A stretch of DNA of 64,000 nt from Areca catechu (taxonomy: Eukaryota > Streptophyta > Magnoliopsida > Arecales > Arecaceae), in contig CM038053.1 in NCBI GenBank assembly GCA_021397845.1, forward strand, positions 82,335,157-82,399,156. The letters run 5' to 3'. Below, piece by piece: positions 10,187-23,259 of the stretch. Each line of letters starts with the position of its first letter. Position 1 is the stretch's first letter. The position numbers and the translations under genes are program-made. Below the pieces are notes generated by a model. It searched no databases. It had not been told where the DNA came from and worked only from the letters and a program-made list of their open reading frames with translations.

Positions 10187-13100
10187 TGATGAGTGAGGGT
10201 TCACCAGTGCAAACCCATGTGCTGAAAATGATTGACTTGATCACTCGATTGGGTCATTAGGGTTTGTCATGGATGGTGAACTCAATCAGGACTTGATCTT
10301 GCAATCAATCCTAGATTCCTAATCTCAGTTTGTTCTCAACTACCATATGAACAAACTAAACATTTCATTGCCAAAGCTGCTTAACATGCTTAAGACAGCT
10401 GAGGGCCACTCTAAAGGAGATAAGGCTCACGTGCTTCTTGTTGATAGAAAGAAGCAGGCAATGAAAAAGGATATAAAGAGAAAATTCAACCCTAGGAAAA
10501 GCATCCAGAAGAAGAACAAGAAAGCTAAGAAGGCTGATGGAGCCTGTTTCCATTGCGGCAAGACTGGGCATTGGAAGAAGAACTGCAAGGTTTACCTTGC
10601 AAGTGTGATGCAAGATGCAAGTGGAGCATCTAAAGGTTTGTACATGATACAAACTAATTTATCATTGAGTGCTTCCACTTCTAATTCATGGGTATTAGAT
10701 ACCGCATGTGGATCTCATATATGCAATTCGTTGCAAGGACTCCACAGAATTAGAAGATTGAAGAAGGATGACTTTAAACTGCAAGGGGCAAGTGGTGAAG
10801 CCATACATGTTGAAGCTGTGGGTACCTATCTTCTTTTATTACCTTTGGGTGATATAATAAAGTTAGAAGAATGCTTCTATGTACCATATATTATTAGAAA
10901 CATTATTTCTATACCCTTGTTATTATAACAGGGAAATGAAATAAGTGTAAAGAGTAGTGGCTACTCTATTCTATATAATAATAAAATATTTGAACATGGA
11001 TCTTTTGTAAATGGTCTTCTAACTTTACAATTCAATGATAATATTTTTTTATTAATAATAAGAAGAGGAAAAGAGATAATGACAATGTCACATATCTCTG
11101 GCACTATCGATTGGGTCATATCAGTGAGTCAAGAATAAATAAATTGGTCAAAGATAATTACTTTGACTCTAATGATTTCCAATCATTAGGAACTTGTGAA
11201 TCTTGTCTCAAAGGAAAAATGACCAAGTCTCCATTCACTGGACATGGAGAAAGGGCAACTGAATTGTTAGATCTAGTGCATACTGATATATGTGGACCTT
11301 TGTCAACTCAGGCCAGAGGAGGATATTCTTATTTCATCACTTTTATTGATGATTTATCAAGGTACGGTCATGTGTATCTTAATAAACACAAGTTCGATGC
11401 CTTTGATAAGTTTAAAGAATATCAGAGTATGGTTGAAAAATAAACTGGACTTAATATTAAAGCTCTTCGATCTGATCGAGGAGGAGAATACTTATCTAGT
11501 GAATAACTAAAACATCTAAAAGACAAAGCCATTATTTCTCAATGGACCCCTCCTTATACACCCAGTTAAATGGAGTGGCAAAAAGGAGAAATCGTACCTT
11601 ATTGGACATTATGAGGTCCATGATGAGATTCACAGATCTTCCCATTTCTTTTTGGGGACATTCCCTGGAGACTGCAGCACATATTTAAATAGGGTTCCAT
11701 CTAAGTCAGTAAGTAGCACTCCATATGAGTTAAGGAATGGCAAAAGACCAAGTCTTAAGTACTTGAAGATTTGGGGTTGCCATGCTTATGTCAAGAATAA
11801 CTTTGGACATAAGTTAAGTGCTAGAGCTGACAAGTGTAGATTTGTTGGTTACCCAAAAGTAGGTATGGGATACCTATTTTATAATACTATTGAATGAAAG
11901 ATAATTGTCAGTTGGCATGCTACATTCTTGGAACAAGAGTTTATCCAAGAAGGATGTAGTGGTTCTTCACTTTAGTTATGTGAAGAACAGAACCAACAAA
12001 CCAATGAGCCTTCAAGTGAAGTTCCTCAACCAGAGGTTCTTATAGATTAAGAACAACCACAATACACACCTTCTCTCCGAAGGTCAGAAAGGGTGCGAGG
12101 AGCACCTCTCAGATATGGCTTTGTCATTAGGGATGTCAATGAAGCAAGTATCATACAGGATGATGATCCTGTGACCTATTTGAAAGCTGTCGAGAGTAAA
12201 GACTCAGACAAATGGCTTGGTGCCATGAAATCTGAAATGGACTCCATGTATTCCAATCAGGTTTGGACTCTTGTAGATCTACCTGAAGGAATTAACCCTA
12301 TTGGGCATAAATGGATCTTCAAGAAGAAGATTGGAGCAGATGGTCAAGTTGAGACCTACAAGGCTAGACTGGTAGCAAAAGGTTTCAGACAAAAACATGG
12401 TATAGACTATGATGAGACTTTTTTCTAGTAGCCATGCTCAAGTCCACTCGGATATTGCTTACAATAGCAGCATACCATGACTATGAGATCTGAAAAATGG
12501 ATGTAATTACTGCTTTTCTCAATGGAAACCTTGAGGAAGAAGTCTACATGTCATAGCCAGAAAGTTTTATCTCAAGTTGGAGACCAAACCAGGTATGCAA
12601 ATTATAGAAGTCCATTTATGGACTTAAGCAAGCATCGAGGAGTTGGAACATCCATTTTGATGAAATAATTAAATGATTTGGTTTTATCAAAAATATAGAT
12701 GAACCATGTGTGTACAAGAAGACAAGTGGGAGTGCACTTGTTTTCTTGGTTTTATATGTGGATGACAAACTAATCATTGGGAATGATATCCCAATGTTAC
12801 AATCGGTTAAAACTTGGCTATCATCAAAATTTTTCATGAAGGATTTGGGAGAAGCATCCTATATATTGGGTATAAGGATCTATAGAGATAGATCCAAAAG
12901 GATGCTGGGCTTATCCCAATCTAGGTACATTGACTTAGTGTTGAAGAGATTCAACATGGATGGAAGTAAGAAAGGTTACTTACCTATAAGTCAAGGCATA
13001 CATCTCTCTAAGAAAATGTCTCCTAAAACATCAGAAGAAAGAGAGAGGATGGCTATGACTCCTTATGCTTCGACTGTAGGATCGATAATGTATGCCATGT

Positions 13101-13740
13101 TATGCACCAGACCTGATGTTGCATATGCCTTGGGCATAGTGAGCAGGTTTCAGGCAGATCCAAGAGAGGATCATTGGAGAGCTGTGAAAAATATTTTTAA
13201 GTACCTGAGAAGGACTAAAGAAATTTTTCTAGTATATGCAAGATTTGAGTTGAAACTAGAAGGATATACAGATTCTAGTTTTCGATCATATCTAGATGAT
13301 AGCAAAACCATATTTAGGTATGTCTTCACCCTGAATGGTGGTGCAGTGAGTTGAAAAAGTACAAAGCAGCCAACAGTAGCTGACTGAGTCACTGAGGCAG
13401 AGTATATAGCTGCTAGTGAAGCTGCAAAGGAAGCTATCTGGATGAAAAAATTCATCATGGAATTGGGCATGGTTCCTGATGTACAACAGCCAGTGCCATT
13501 ATACTATGATAACACTGGGGCTGTTTTACAAGCTAAGGAACCAAGGTCTCATCATAAGTCCAATCGTATTCAAAGACGGTTCCACCTCGTTCGAGAGATC
13601 ATTGAAAGACAAGATGTCATCATTGAATGAGTTGACACAAAGAACAATATAGCAGACCCATTCACTAAAGCTTTAGCCAAGCAGCAGTTAGATCATCACT
13701 TAGATTGTATGGGCATAAAATACAAGGGCGATTGTCTTTA
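10187..13740 (+). pseudogene. Copia gag-protease-integrase-RT-RNase H remnant (element G)
   Basis: The gag helix region (HVLKMIDLITRLGH, 10220-10262) leads to the zinc knuckle CFHCGKTGHWKKNC (about 10545-10586). Protease reads WVLDTACGSHIC, with Ala where Gly is usual. The GAG-pre-integrase motif (YRLGH), CESCLKGKMTKSPF and the integrase core (HTDICGPL, ALRSDRGGEYL) span 11100-11560. RT starts near 12170 (KWLGAMKSEMDSM) and includes LYVDD (about 12753). RNase H has GYTDSS, TEAEYIA and YYDNTGA, ending near 13740. At least a dozen stops and several frameshifts break it. Confidence 0.88.
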
Positions 13741-13777
13741 GTGCAAGTGGGAGTTTGATAGAAAAGGGCCATAAGAG

Positions 13778-14032
13778 TAGGGCTGGAAATGGGCCAGCCC
13801 AAAGCCCATTGGTCCGGCCCAAAGACTATATTTTAAAAATTTTTGGACCAAATCCGGGCATCCCTTTGGCCCAAAAATTAAATTGACTCTATTTTACAGC
13901 CCTAAGACTAGTCGAATATGCTTAAAATTTCATCCACAGCCTGAACCAACTTCAGGCTGGCCCGAAGTTTATTGAGCTGGCCCAGCCTAGTTCCAAACAA
14001 TGGACATTTGGACCGACCCATTTCCAGCCCTA
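13778..14032. mobile_element. hAT-like MITE, 255 bp
   Basis: Terminal inverted repeats TAGGGCTGGAAATGGG (left) and CCCATTTCCAGCCCTA (right) are perfect over 16 bases. They are flanked by an 8-bp duplication, CATAAGAG (13770-13777) and CATAAGAC (14033-14040), with one mismatch. An 8-bp TSD and a TAGGG(C/G)TG-type terminus fit hAT-derived MITEs. It has no coding capacity and interrupts U3 of the copia G LTR. Confidence 0.85.
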
Positions 14033-16080
14033 CATAAGACCCAATCATTATGAGGGCATTTTTGTAAACTTCCAGCTCATTTATGACATACTTTCGTATT
14101 AATAAAGGCATTTGATTCATCATATATTACCGTGTCATGTTTTTATTGATTATGATGAACCCCATAGAGTAGGGCAATGGTATTAGGGTTATGATGGAAT
14201 TCATAATAGTGAGACCTAATTTCCTATAAACCTTAATCTAGAAAGCTCCTAGTCATTGGACCATTGATTTGGAGATCGATAAATCTGGAAAGACTAGCTT
14301 ATCCTATGTATGCTCAGATGATGAGGGTGGTTGATCTCACAACCACTTGTGTAGAGACACTAATACTAGGATAAGGGTACTCATCAGGGTATGTGTACAC
14401 TGGACTGATCCACACCGGGATTATATTATTAAAGTCTTACTACTTATCAAAAGATAGATCCCAGAGTAGAAGTTGTGCATGTGATCTTTAGACCTGAGGT
14501 CATCATGGGTCCTTGTGCACACTAAGCCATATTTTGGTTCATACTCATTCATGCCATTGCAACATGTATATGGTGTTCTGTGTATGGTGGAAGGTGTACG
14601 AAGGATGTGAGTGGACCAACAAGAAATCGATCATTCCTAGTAAGAGGAATGTTATCCCATGCAATCTCTTCGATGAGTATCTCAAGGAGCCTTTAATTAA
14701 AGTAGGATGAAATTAGTGGAATCTAATCAGTCATCAGCTGAGTCCTCATGACCGAGCTGAGATTCGATATGATGAAGTGTTAGGGTTTGACATCTATCCA
14801 TGCCTATCACTTAATCGGGATAAAGGGAGATCGAAAGATTGAATTGCACGGTAACTTACTACTGAAAGGTATTTTGATCTTTTCCACCAAATTCCTCATC
14901 TTCTGGATAGGCATGACACGTTGTTAGATGTCAATCTTATCTTGTAAGTTTTCATGAACCAATTGGTTTGGTTTCATGAGTCAATTCAATGTGTGATTTA
15001 AATTGGACAATTAGGTGAGCCAATTTAACCTAATTAGGTCAATCGGGTTCGATCGGATAAAATCGGCTCAAATCTAAATCTACTGCAGGCTAGATGTGAA
15101 ACCCAATGGGTCACACACCATAGATACTTGGCCAAAGAAGTCATTCATGATTTAATTAGGATCATAGGATCCTAATTGGTTAGCCAGATTACATACTAGG
15201 ATATGTAGGCTAACCTAATTCCTAACCCAATTAGATTGAGTCTGGTTGCTTGCTAATTGGGCTAACCTAATTATGAAAATCCTAAATTAGTTTGAGTCCT
15301 AAGTGAGGCTAGCCAAATCAAAGCTTAATCTGATTTTAATTTGGACTTAAAGGCATTTTAGGTGCCATATATGAAGAGTCCTAATAGCATGGGACTCTTG
15401 GTACCTAAATGATACCTTAGCTTCAAAAAGGCACAGAAGGGCCTACAGACCTCTGATCTAAAAGTAAAAGATATGGTCAGAAAGCTTATTTGATGCCCTT
15501 TCCACTGACACCCATATTGGATATGTTAGACCAAGTCAATTTGATGCTTTGGGTGGATTAAATGGAAAGGGAAAGACTATTGGTGCCCTTTGGCGCACTC
15601 AGAGAATAAGTGGCGCGCTAGTCCTTTTGCAGATGAGTCTCTAAGAGTTTCATCAGGAAGGCATCTCTTCATTTTATCCCCATGGTCTTATGAAGTCTAA
15701 TAGCCAATTTAAAGTTTAAAGGAATGGCTTGAAAAGGTGTGAAAGGTGGCGCGCACATGAAGAGTCGTGCCTCTTCATATGCGCGTGCACAACAGAGGGC
15801 AGAGTCCTTCTGCCTCTGAAACTCTTCAAGCTTAGCATTACTTTGGATTAGAAGAGGCGTCTCCCTATCTTAGAAATTGGTATTTGACACATGGTGTGAT
15901 GGGGATTGATCTGGTAAGTGAAAGAACACAGATATAACTCTTCATTCCTGAAGAGTCTTATCAGATAGGTTGTTTCATATCTAATAAGTGTTGTTGGGAT
16001 GCATTTCATGCCCCTTCTGAGATTATTAATAGGGTACAGTGAAATGAAAAATACCGACTTCGATCATCTAAGAGTCTGAG

Positions 16081-17886
16081 TGGTGCGGGCACCAGACTCA
16101 GAAGAAGACTTCAGGGTTCCATCTGGATCTCTAATTGACCTTGCCCGAAGAATTAGGGTTTTCTAGTTTTGTAATAAGGGTTGACTTGGTCAACTCAATT
16201 TTAGTCTTGAGTCTGTATTTCCCTGCAATTTAAATTTTGTTGAGACATGTTGACTCAGTACAAGTCCGAGTAGTGGTCTAGGTCTTCTCCAGGTTGGTGC
16301 CACTTTTTTTTCAATCAAGTCAAGGTCCAGGGTGCCACATTTTTTCTCCCAGGCCCAAGTAAGTGGGCGCCACACTCCCAGCCACACGCCAGAGTCCAGG
16401 AGGTGCCACATCTCCATCCAGTGTCTTTGGTCCCTACACCACAAGAAGTAAGTTCCTTTTTTTTCTTGCACCACTTGGGAGAGAAATCCATCAATATACC
16501 TCAATCCAAGGAGGAGCCAATTTCTTTCCTGATAAACCCAAGCCAGGATGGCAAGAATTTTTCTTGAAGAGAGGATCAAGGAGGTGCCCCACAATGTTTC
16601 ATAAAAATCCAAGTTATAAAAGGGAAGAGAGCATGTCTTGGAAAGGAATTCAAGGAGGTTCCCAAAAGTTTCCAAAAGTGCCAAAGCCATGAAATGAAGA
16701 AGCCTAAACTCTTGGAGCAAGACTAGGAGGTGTCCAAATGAGCCAAACCATGAAGGGAAAATCCTTGATTCATGGAGAGATACTAGGAGACACCCCCATA
16801 ACCTGCCATTTGGAGCTGATTTTCAAGTTTTCTTGGAGTTCTTGGGCTGCCCACTCATGGAAGGAGTCTTGGGAAGAGAATTTGATGCCTAAAGTGTGGG
16901 TTAGTCCTATTAGTCCCACATGAAAATGTATAAAATTTTATTTCTTTGTTATGTCTATATATTCAACTCTATGTAACTCTTGAATTTAATGATGAATGAA
17001 ATCAATTTCTTTGTGAGCAACTTTGTGTTTCTCTCTTCCGCACTTGTGTTCAGGTGTTGAGCTTCGTGAGGGAGTAAATCCGGGTTCCCTAGGAACCTTG
17101 AGGAGGTGTGAGATCTCCAACCCCAAAACCCTACCAAAATACTAGGTTAGCCACTTCAATTCCAAACCCTAGCCGCCCATCATCTTCTTCATTCCACCAA
17201 TCATCCAAACCCTAATCTACCTCATCATCTCACGGCCACTCTCTTCCAAGTAGAGGCCGTCCACCAACATCCAGGTCTAGATCGGCTACTTCGAATACAA
17301 AACAAATCCTAGACGAAGTCAGATCAGCATCCAGGAGAATCAGGATTTCAACAACATCAATTTTTTTCAGGTTCTTCTTATCTAGTAAATCCTTTCTTTG
17401 AGTATCTGGTTCCTTAACTTGTTCTTCTTCTTTCCCAGATCCTGAGTTTAGGAGAAGCCAACTCTGCCAAAGGGCCAATATTGGAGGATCCATTATGAAG
17501 ATATCTGAATCCGAGGATCCAACAATCTGCTCGAGAGAGTCCTTCCACCAAACTCTGTGAAGATCACTGCCTGGTATATAACCCTTCCCTTCTCTTTATT
17601 TCTGTCCTGTTGAAAGTTCAGAGTGAAACCCTAGGTCTGGGAGTTTCTCAACCCCCAGCGATCCTTTACTTCTGATTTACTCTGATAATCTAGTTTCTTT
17701 GAATTGTGCTTTCAATTATTATATAGTTTCTTTCAATTTAGTTTAACTTTTCTTAGAGTCAAAGCCGACTTCTGAAAATATATATAAAAAAATAATAATA
17801 AATACATTAATTTTAATTTACTTCAGCATCGCATCATCTTTTTTGTTATGCATCAATTTTGGTATCAGAGCTTTCGTTCTGCATCA
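16081..17886 (+). repeat. 5' LTR of chromovirus B
   Basis: It starts TGGTGCGGGCACCAGACTCA and ends TTCTGCATCA, 1806 bp. A TATA-like TATATATTC lies at 16956. The last 41 bases contain one extra copy of a 31-bp unit that includes a primer-site sequence (see 17846-17886). Otherwise it is closely similar to the 3' copy. Confidence 0.93.
17846..17886 (+). repeat. Extra LTR-end/primer-site unit in 5' LTR of B
   Basis: The 31-bp unit TTATGCATCAATTTTGG...TCAGAGCTTTCG is followed by the true LTR end TTCTGCATCA (17877-17886). The unit holds a full TGGTATCAGAGC (17860-17871), identical to the genuine primer site at 17891-17902. The LTR thus contains a copy of its own LTR-primer junction. Confidence 0.9.
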
Positions 17887-17890
17887 TTTT

Positions 17891-17903
17891 TGGTATCAGA
17901 GCC
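17891..17903 (+). promoter_or_regulatory. Primer binding site of B (initiator tRNA-Met)
   Basis: TGGTATCAGAGCC, complementary to the 3' end of plant initiator tRNA-Met, lies four bases after the LTR end. This is the usual primer of plant chromoviruses. Confidence 0.92.
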
Positions 17904-18799
17904 CTGTCTAGGGTTTCTGACTTGCTTGCATGTTTTGAGTGTCTCTCTTTTTTACTTTGTCTGCTCGAAGTAGACTCCCCAGGACATCCGGTCCTAGGAA
18001 CGAAGTGAGATGCAAGCCTCCTCTTCCCATTGCATGGGGTGTTCCTCGGGCATGTAGGGGATCCGCTGGGTTACAACTTCGTAGCAGGAATTGTAAACGG
18101 GGGAGTCATTCTATTTTCAGTCTGTAACTACCTTGTTTCAGGAATTGTTTCTCATTGTAGTTAACTCCAAATTGCATGATTTTTATTTTGGTGGAACCAG
18201 TATAATAGAAACTATTTTACATAATTTTACTGTAATTTATTGGTTTCTGTGAAATTTTTGAGAGTTAAATTACAGAAATTCTATTTCTGTGTTTCTGCAA
18301 TTCAATTTTTTTTTTTTTTAAGTGATCATCTCCTAATTCATCTTAAGGGCAATTGAGCATCTAAGATAAGGGGATGAGTTGATAACCTCTTCTTAGCCCA
18401 AAACCACCACCCATTCATTTGATCCTAAGCCTAATTTTAAAATTTATTAGACTTAATTTGCCCTAGTGGGCTAGGGACACCAACAAGTCGGGTCTAGGCT
18501 AGTGTTGAGTCAGTTTGTCTTGTTACTCTGTGTGTGCTTTGTACTCAGTGTCTAGAACGGTGGTTCAGGGATTCTATCTCGAAGGGCTTGTGTGCTGGTT
18601 CGCCTACCTGGCCAATCACTGATTGGTGTCTAGGATTGGCAATTAGGGACCTAACACTCCCCTTACACTTGCCTGGCTGAGTCCCGAGTTACTACAGGCT
18701 AGCTTGCCACTCTGATTGGGCATCTAGTTTGGACTCTAGGTCTGGTGAGCCAGTAGTCGCTTTAGTCTAGTCACATTCTGTGTACTTGCTTGCATCATC
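17904..18799 (+). other. Untranslated leader of B
   Basis: About 900 bases between primer site and gag, without a convincing ORF. It is colinear with the leader of F and partly with those of C and D (reversed). A short perfect hairpin CCCTAG-TGGG-CTAGGG lies at 18461-18476, inside the conserved stretch AATTTGCCCTAGTGGGCTAG. A poly-T run occurs near 18307. Confidence 0.75.
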
Positions 18800-21437
18800 A
18801 TGTCCACCCGGAACGGAGTACCCTCCCAACATGGTCAAACCCAACCTGATTTAGAGGCCATGGTTAGAACTCTTACCGAAATTATGAACAAATTGAGTCA
18901 GGATATGACTGCTACTATTGTCCAGTTTAGGGAACAAGTCCATGAGGATCTTACCCAGCTTAGGGATCAAGTCCAAGTACTTAGGGAACCTAGACATCAG
19001 AATTGGACTCCTGACCCAGATTTTAATGTGCCTCAACCTCACCCACACCAGGAGCAGGAGAACCTTATACCTTGATCCCGAGCATAACCCTAGGAAGCCT
19101 AACCATGATATCTATAGTGTGGATCGTGTCTATAGGAGGTCCTTAAAAAATTCTAGACCAATCACTCAACAACCCAAGTCTTCTAGATCAAACCATTTAG
19201 ATCCACACCCATGCCCAAGTAAGGTCGCTACTAGCTTGAAACCCAGTGTGACCCAGGTTCCTATATCGCAAGAATGTTGGTTTTATGAAGAAAGAGGCCA
19301 TAAATCTAGTCAGTGCCCATGCATAGGACTGGCTTGTGCACTGCTAAGTGGTAAGAATCCTAAGGATGACATTAATGAGGGAGAACCCAAGCCTACCAAT
19401 AAGGAAGAAAGGTTAGGTATGACAATCCCAGAATCAGTTGACCCGATTACCACTGACCCGAAACCCATTGAAGATGGCATCGAGGAAGTATATGATGCTG
19501 GCTTGAGTCTAGTTGATGAATATGAGGGGGAAGAACATGAAGAATGTGACATCGATACTATTGGTTCCTTACCTGAGGAGACCTTGGAGAGCAACCAAGT
19601 GGTAGGACCTAGTTCAGAAATTCAAGAGATTTGTGAGAATCAGGTTCCTTTAGTCAAATACCCCCAGGAAGAACTCATAGTGTTAGCCCGAGCTATCAGT
19701 TCGTATCCTCTAATGACAGTCATTCCCCAAGTACCAATTGAAGATCTTTGTGCTGAACTGTTTAAGTTTGCCCACCCTATGGTAGATCCTCTCCTTAGGA
19801 TGACTGAATCAAGCCTCTTACAATTGGACCTTGTCCCATGCCCAGCCACTAAGGTCTCTCCCGTAATCTGAGTTGAACATCCTTGTCTTGAGCGGATTGA
19901 TTCACCCAGTCCTGTAGAAGTCCTCCTTATGGCCCCAGACCCCTTCCTTCGCATGACTGACCTACCCTTCTATAGAGTATACCTTTCCGCACCCATAGGT
20001 CAAATTTCAAGTCTTGAGGTCGTCATCCATAGGCCCTTCCATGAATCATTCTCTAATCGATTTCTTGAGAAAGTGGATCATTATTTGCTTAGAGAACAAA
20101 CCTTAACTGTTGCAATCACATGTTCTAGGCTACTTCTCGAACCACCTCTTGATCCATTCCTGGGAGTAGCAAACTTGTCCTTTCATAAGGATGACCAGTT
20201 GACACTCATAGATCACCATTCAAACCTTCAGGTCACCACCTTTAGTCAGCAGGTAATTCGAGACTCCATCTCATATTTCCTCCCTTTCTCTAGGACTTCC
20301 AATGCTTCTTACACCATCCAAGTATACTTTGTCGAAGTCTTTAGAATGAACCACGTGTCGAAACCTATTAGGTTTGCCACCGACTTCTGGAAGACCTTAT
20401 GGAACCTACTAGGCACCCATGATAAGTTTTCATGCTCTGCATGCCATCCTCTGACCCAAGGTCAAACCTAGAGAGCCGTAGTTTGTTAGGTTTAGACCTA
20501 GGGTTCCTTTGGAATAAAGTCCATTCTTTAGGAATGCGTCGTCAGTCTAGTTTAGTTTTTCTTGACCCTTTACTAGGCTTTGGCTCAGATTTTGGTTTGA
20601 TTGAGAGCACCAAGAATTGGGATTTGTATTATGTCCAGGGTTGAAATTGCATTCAATGTTTCGATCAATAGGTCTATAGGCTAGAGTCCCTTTAAAATTG
20701 TTCATGGATACAAGCCTCACACACCACTTGATCTGATTTCTCTATTAGCCCACACACACATGTCTCTTGATGCACTTGCATAGCATGTAAAGGACTTGCA
20801 TAAAGAAATTCATGCCAAAATAACTTTAAGTAATGAAACTTATAAGAAGTTGGCTGATTCTCAAAGACGAGTCAAAACTTTTGTTGAGAGAGACAGTGTA
20901 ATGATTAGGTTAAGGCCTGAGTGGTTCTTTCCTGGAACCGTTAAAAAGTTACATGCTAAAGGAGCTAGACCATTTAGAGTAGTAAAGAGAGTAGGATCCA
21001 ATGACTATGTGCTCGAGTTGCCTCCAGAACTAGGCAATAGCTCTACTTTCAACATTACAGACTTAGTAGAGTATAGGAAGCCAGCTGTGATTCCTAGTAA
21101 GCCTTTGAAACCTAATCCTGTTATTGAGAGTGATCTCGACCCTGTGTGTCCACCAACAAACTGGCCTGTGAGGAAAGAGTAGATTGAAATGATTCTGGAT
21201 GATCAGGTTATCTCTACTCGTAATCGAGGATACCAAAGATACCTGGTCCGCTGGCAAGGAAGGCCAGATTCTTATGACTCTTGGATCTCCCGAGAAGAAT
21301 TACAAGAATTGGACCCAGACCTCTTGGAGAGATACCAGAGCCAGCTTGATCCATACTCGACAGGGTCGAGTTCCTCCCACCCCAGGAGAATTGGTGCGGG
21401 CACCAGACTCAGACGAAGACTTCAGGGCTCCATCTAG
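18800..21437 (+). pseudogene. Gag-like / dead-integrase / chromodomain ORF of non-autonomous element B
   Basis: ATG at 18800 opens a gag N-terminus close to that of A (residues 1-85 with coiled coil). A frameshift near 19052 moves to a frame that stays open to TAG 20469 except for one TGA (19869-19871). This part has a degenerate zinc knuckle (CWFYEERGHKSSQC, second Cys lost), then VYDAGLSLVDEYEGEE and a novel acidic region (LPEETLE, YPQEEL). It ends in an integrase-like stretch (RFATDFWKTLWNLLG) lacking the catalytic SDRD Asp and DGQTE Glu. After a degraded gap, 20796-21437 encodes the integrase tail and chromodomain (one TAG at 21181). Capsid core, protease, RT and RNase H are absent. The same architecture occurs in C. 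Confidence 0.85.
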
Positions 21438-23259
21438 ATCTCTGATTGACCTTTCCTGAAGAATTAGGATTTTTTGATTTTGTAATAAGGGCTGACTTGG
21501 TCAACTCAATTTTAGTCTTGAGTCTGTATTTCCTATAATTTAAATTTTGTTGAGTCATGTTGACTCAGTACAAGTCCTAGTAGTGGTCTATGTCTTCTCC
21601 AGGTTGGTGCCACTTTTTTTTCAGTCAAGTCAAGGTCCAGGGTGCCACATTTTTTTCTCCCAGGCCCAAGCAAGTGGGCGCCACAGTCCTAGCCACACGC
21701 TAGAGTCCAGGAGGTGCCACATCTCCATCCAGTGTCTTTGGTCCCTACACCACAAAAAGTAAGTTCCTTTTTTTTCTTGCACCATTTGGGAGAGAAATCC
21801 ATCAAGATACCTCAATCCAAGGAGGAGCCAATTTCTTTCCAGATAAACCCAAGCCAGGATGGCAAGAATTTTTCTTGGAGAGAGGATCAAGGAGGTGCCC
21901 CATAATGTTCCATAAAAATCCATGTTATAAAAAGGAAGAGAGCATGTCTTAGAGAGGAATTCAAGGAGGTTCCCAAAAGTTTTCAAAAGTTCCAAAGACA
22001 TGAAAGGAAGAAGCCTAAACTTGTGGAGCAAGACAAGGAGGTGTCCAAATGAGCCAAACCATGAAGGGAAAATCCTTGATTCATGGAGAGATACTAGGAG
22101 ACATCCCCATAACCTGCCATTTGGAGCTGATTTTCAAGTTTTCTTGGAGTTTTTGGGCTGCCAACTCATGGAAGGAGTCTTGGAAAGAGAATTTGATGCC
22201 TAAAGTGTGGGTTAGTCCTATTAGTCCCACATGGAAAATGTATAAAATTTTATTTCTTTGTTATGTCTATATATTCAACTCTATGTAACTCTTGAATTTA
22301 ATGATGAATGAAATCAATTTCTTTGTGAGCAACTTTGTGTTTCTCTCTTCCGCACTTGTGTTTAGGTGTTAAGCTCCGTGAGGGAGTAAATCCGGGTTCC
22401 CTAGGAACCTTGAGGAGGTATGAGATCTCCAACCCCAAAACCCTACCAAAATATTAGGTTAGCCACTTCAATTCCAAACCCTAGCCGCCCATCATCTTCT
22501 TCATTCCACCAATCATCCAAACCCTAATCTACCTCATCATCTCACGGCCCCTCTCTTCCAAGTAGAGGCCGTCCACCAACATCCAGGTCCAGATCGGCTA
22601 CTTCGAATACAGAGCAAATCCCAGAGGAAGTCAGATCAGCATCAAGGAGAATCAGGATTTCAGCAACATCAATTTTTTTCAAGTTCTTCTTATCTGGTAA
22701 ATCCTTTCTTTGAGTATCTGGTTTCTTAACTTGTTCTTCTTCTTTCCCAGATCCTGAGTTTAGGAGAAGCCAACTCTGCTAAAGGGCCAGTATTGGAGGA
22801 TCCATTGCGAAGATATCTGAATCCGAGGATCCAACAATCTACTCGAGAGAGTCCTTCCACCAAACTCTGTGAAGATCACTACCTGGTACATAACCCTTCC
22901 CTTCTCTTTATTTCTATCCTGTTGAAAGTTCAGAGCGAAACCCGAGGTCTTGGAGTTTCTTAACCCCCAGCGATCCTTTATTTCTGAGCTACTTTGATAA
23001 TCTAGTTTCTTTGAATTGTGCTTTCAATTATTATATAGTTTCTTTCAATTTAGTTTAACTTTCCTTTGAGTCAAAGATGACTTCTAAAAATATATATATA
23101 AAAAATAAATAAATACATTAATTTTAATTTACTTTCGCATCGCATCATCTTTTTTTGTTCTGCATCAATTTTGGTATCAGAGCTTTCATTCTGCATCATT
23201 TTGGTATCAAAGCTTTCGTTCTGCATCAACTTTGGTATCAGAGCTTTAATTCTGCATCA
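21392..23259 (+). repeat. 3' LTR of chromovirus B
   Basis: It starts TGGTGCGGG after the purine-rich CCAGGAGAAT and ends TTCTGCATCA directly before the TSD CTGAG; 1868 bp. It exceeds the 5' LTR mainly because it carries three rather than one primer-site units at its end. A TATA-like TATATAT lies at 22268. Confidence 0.93.
23158..23259 (+). repeat. Three tandem LTR-end/primer-site units at 3' LTR terminus of B
   Basis: Units at 23158-23188, 23189-23218 and 23219-23249 (31, 30, 31 bp) each begin TTCTGCATCA and contain TTTGGTATCARAGCTTT. The real end TTCTGCATCA (23250-23259) and the TSD follow. Each unit equals the last ten LTR bases plus the spacer and the primer binding site. Confidence 0.92.

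Larger units (their letters stand above)
16081..23259 (+). mobile_element. Chromovirus B, complete, non-autonomous
   Basis: Two LTRs (16081-17886, 21392-23259) are flanked by a perfect 5-bp TSD CTGAG (16076-16080 and 23260-23264). The primer site for initiator tRNA-Met is at 17891. The internal region is only 3.5 kb. It has a gag N-terminus and an integrase C-terminus/chromodomain but no protease, RT or RNase H. It must rely on proteins supplied by related autonomous elements such as A, D or F. Confidence 0.93.
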
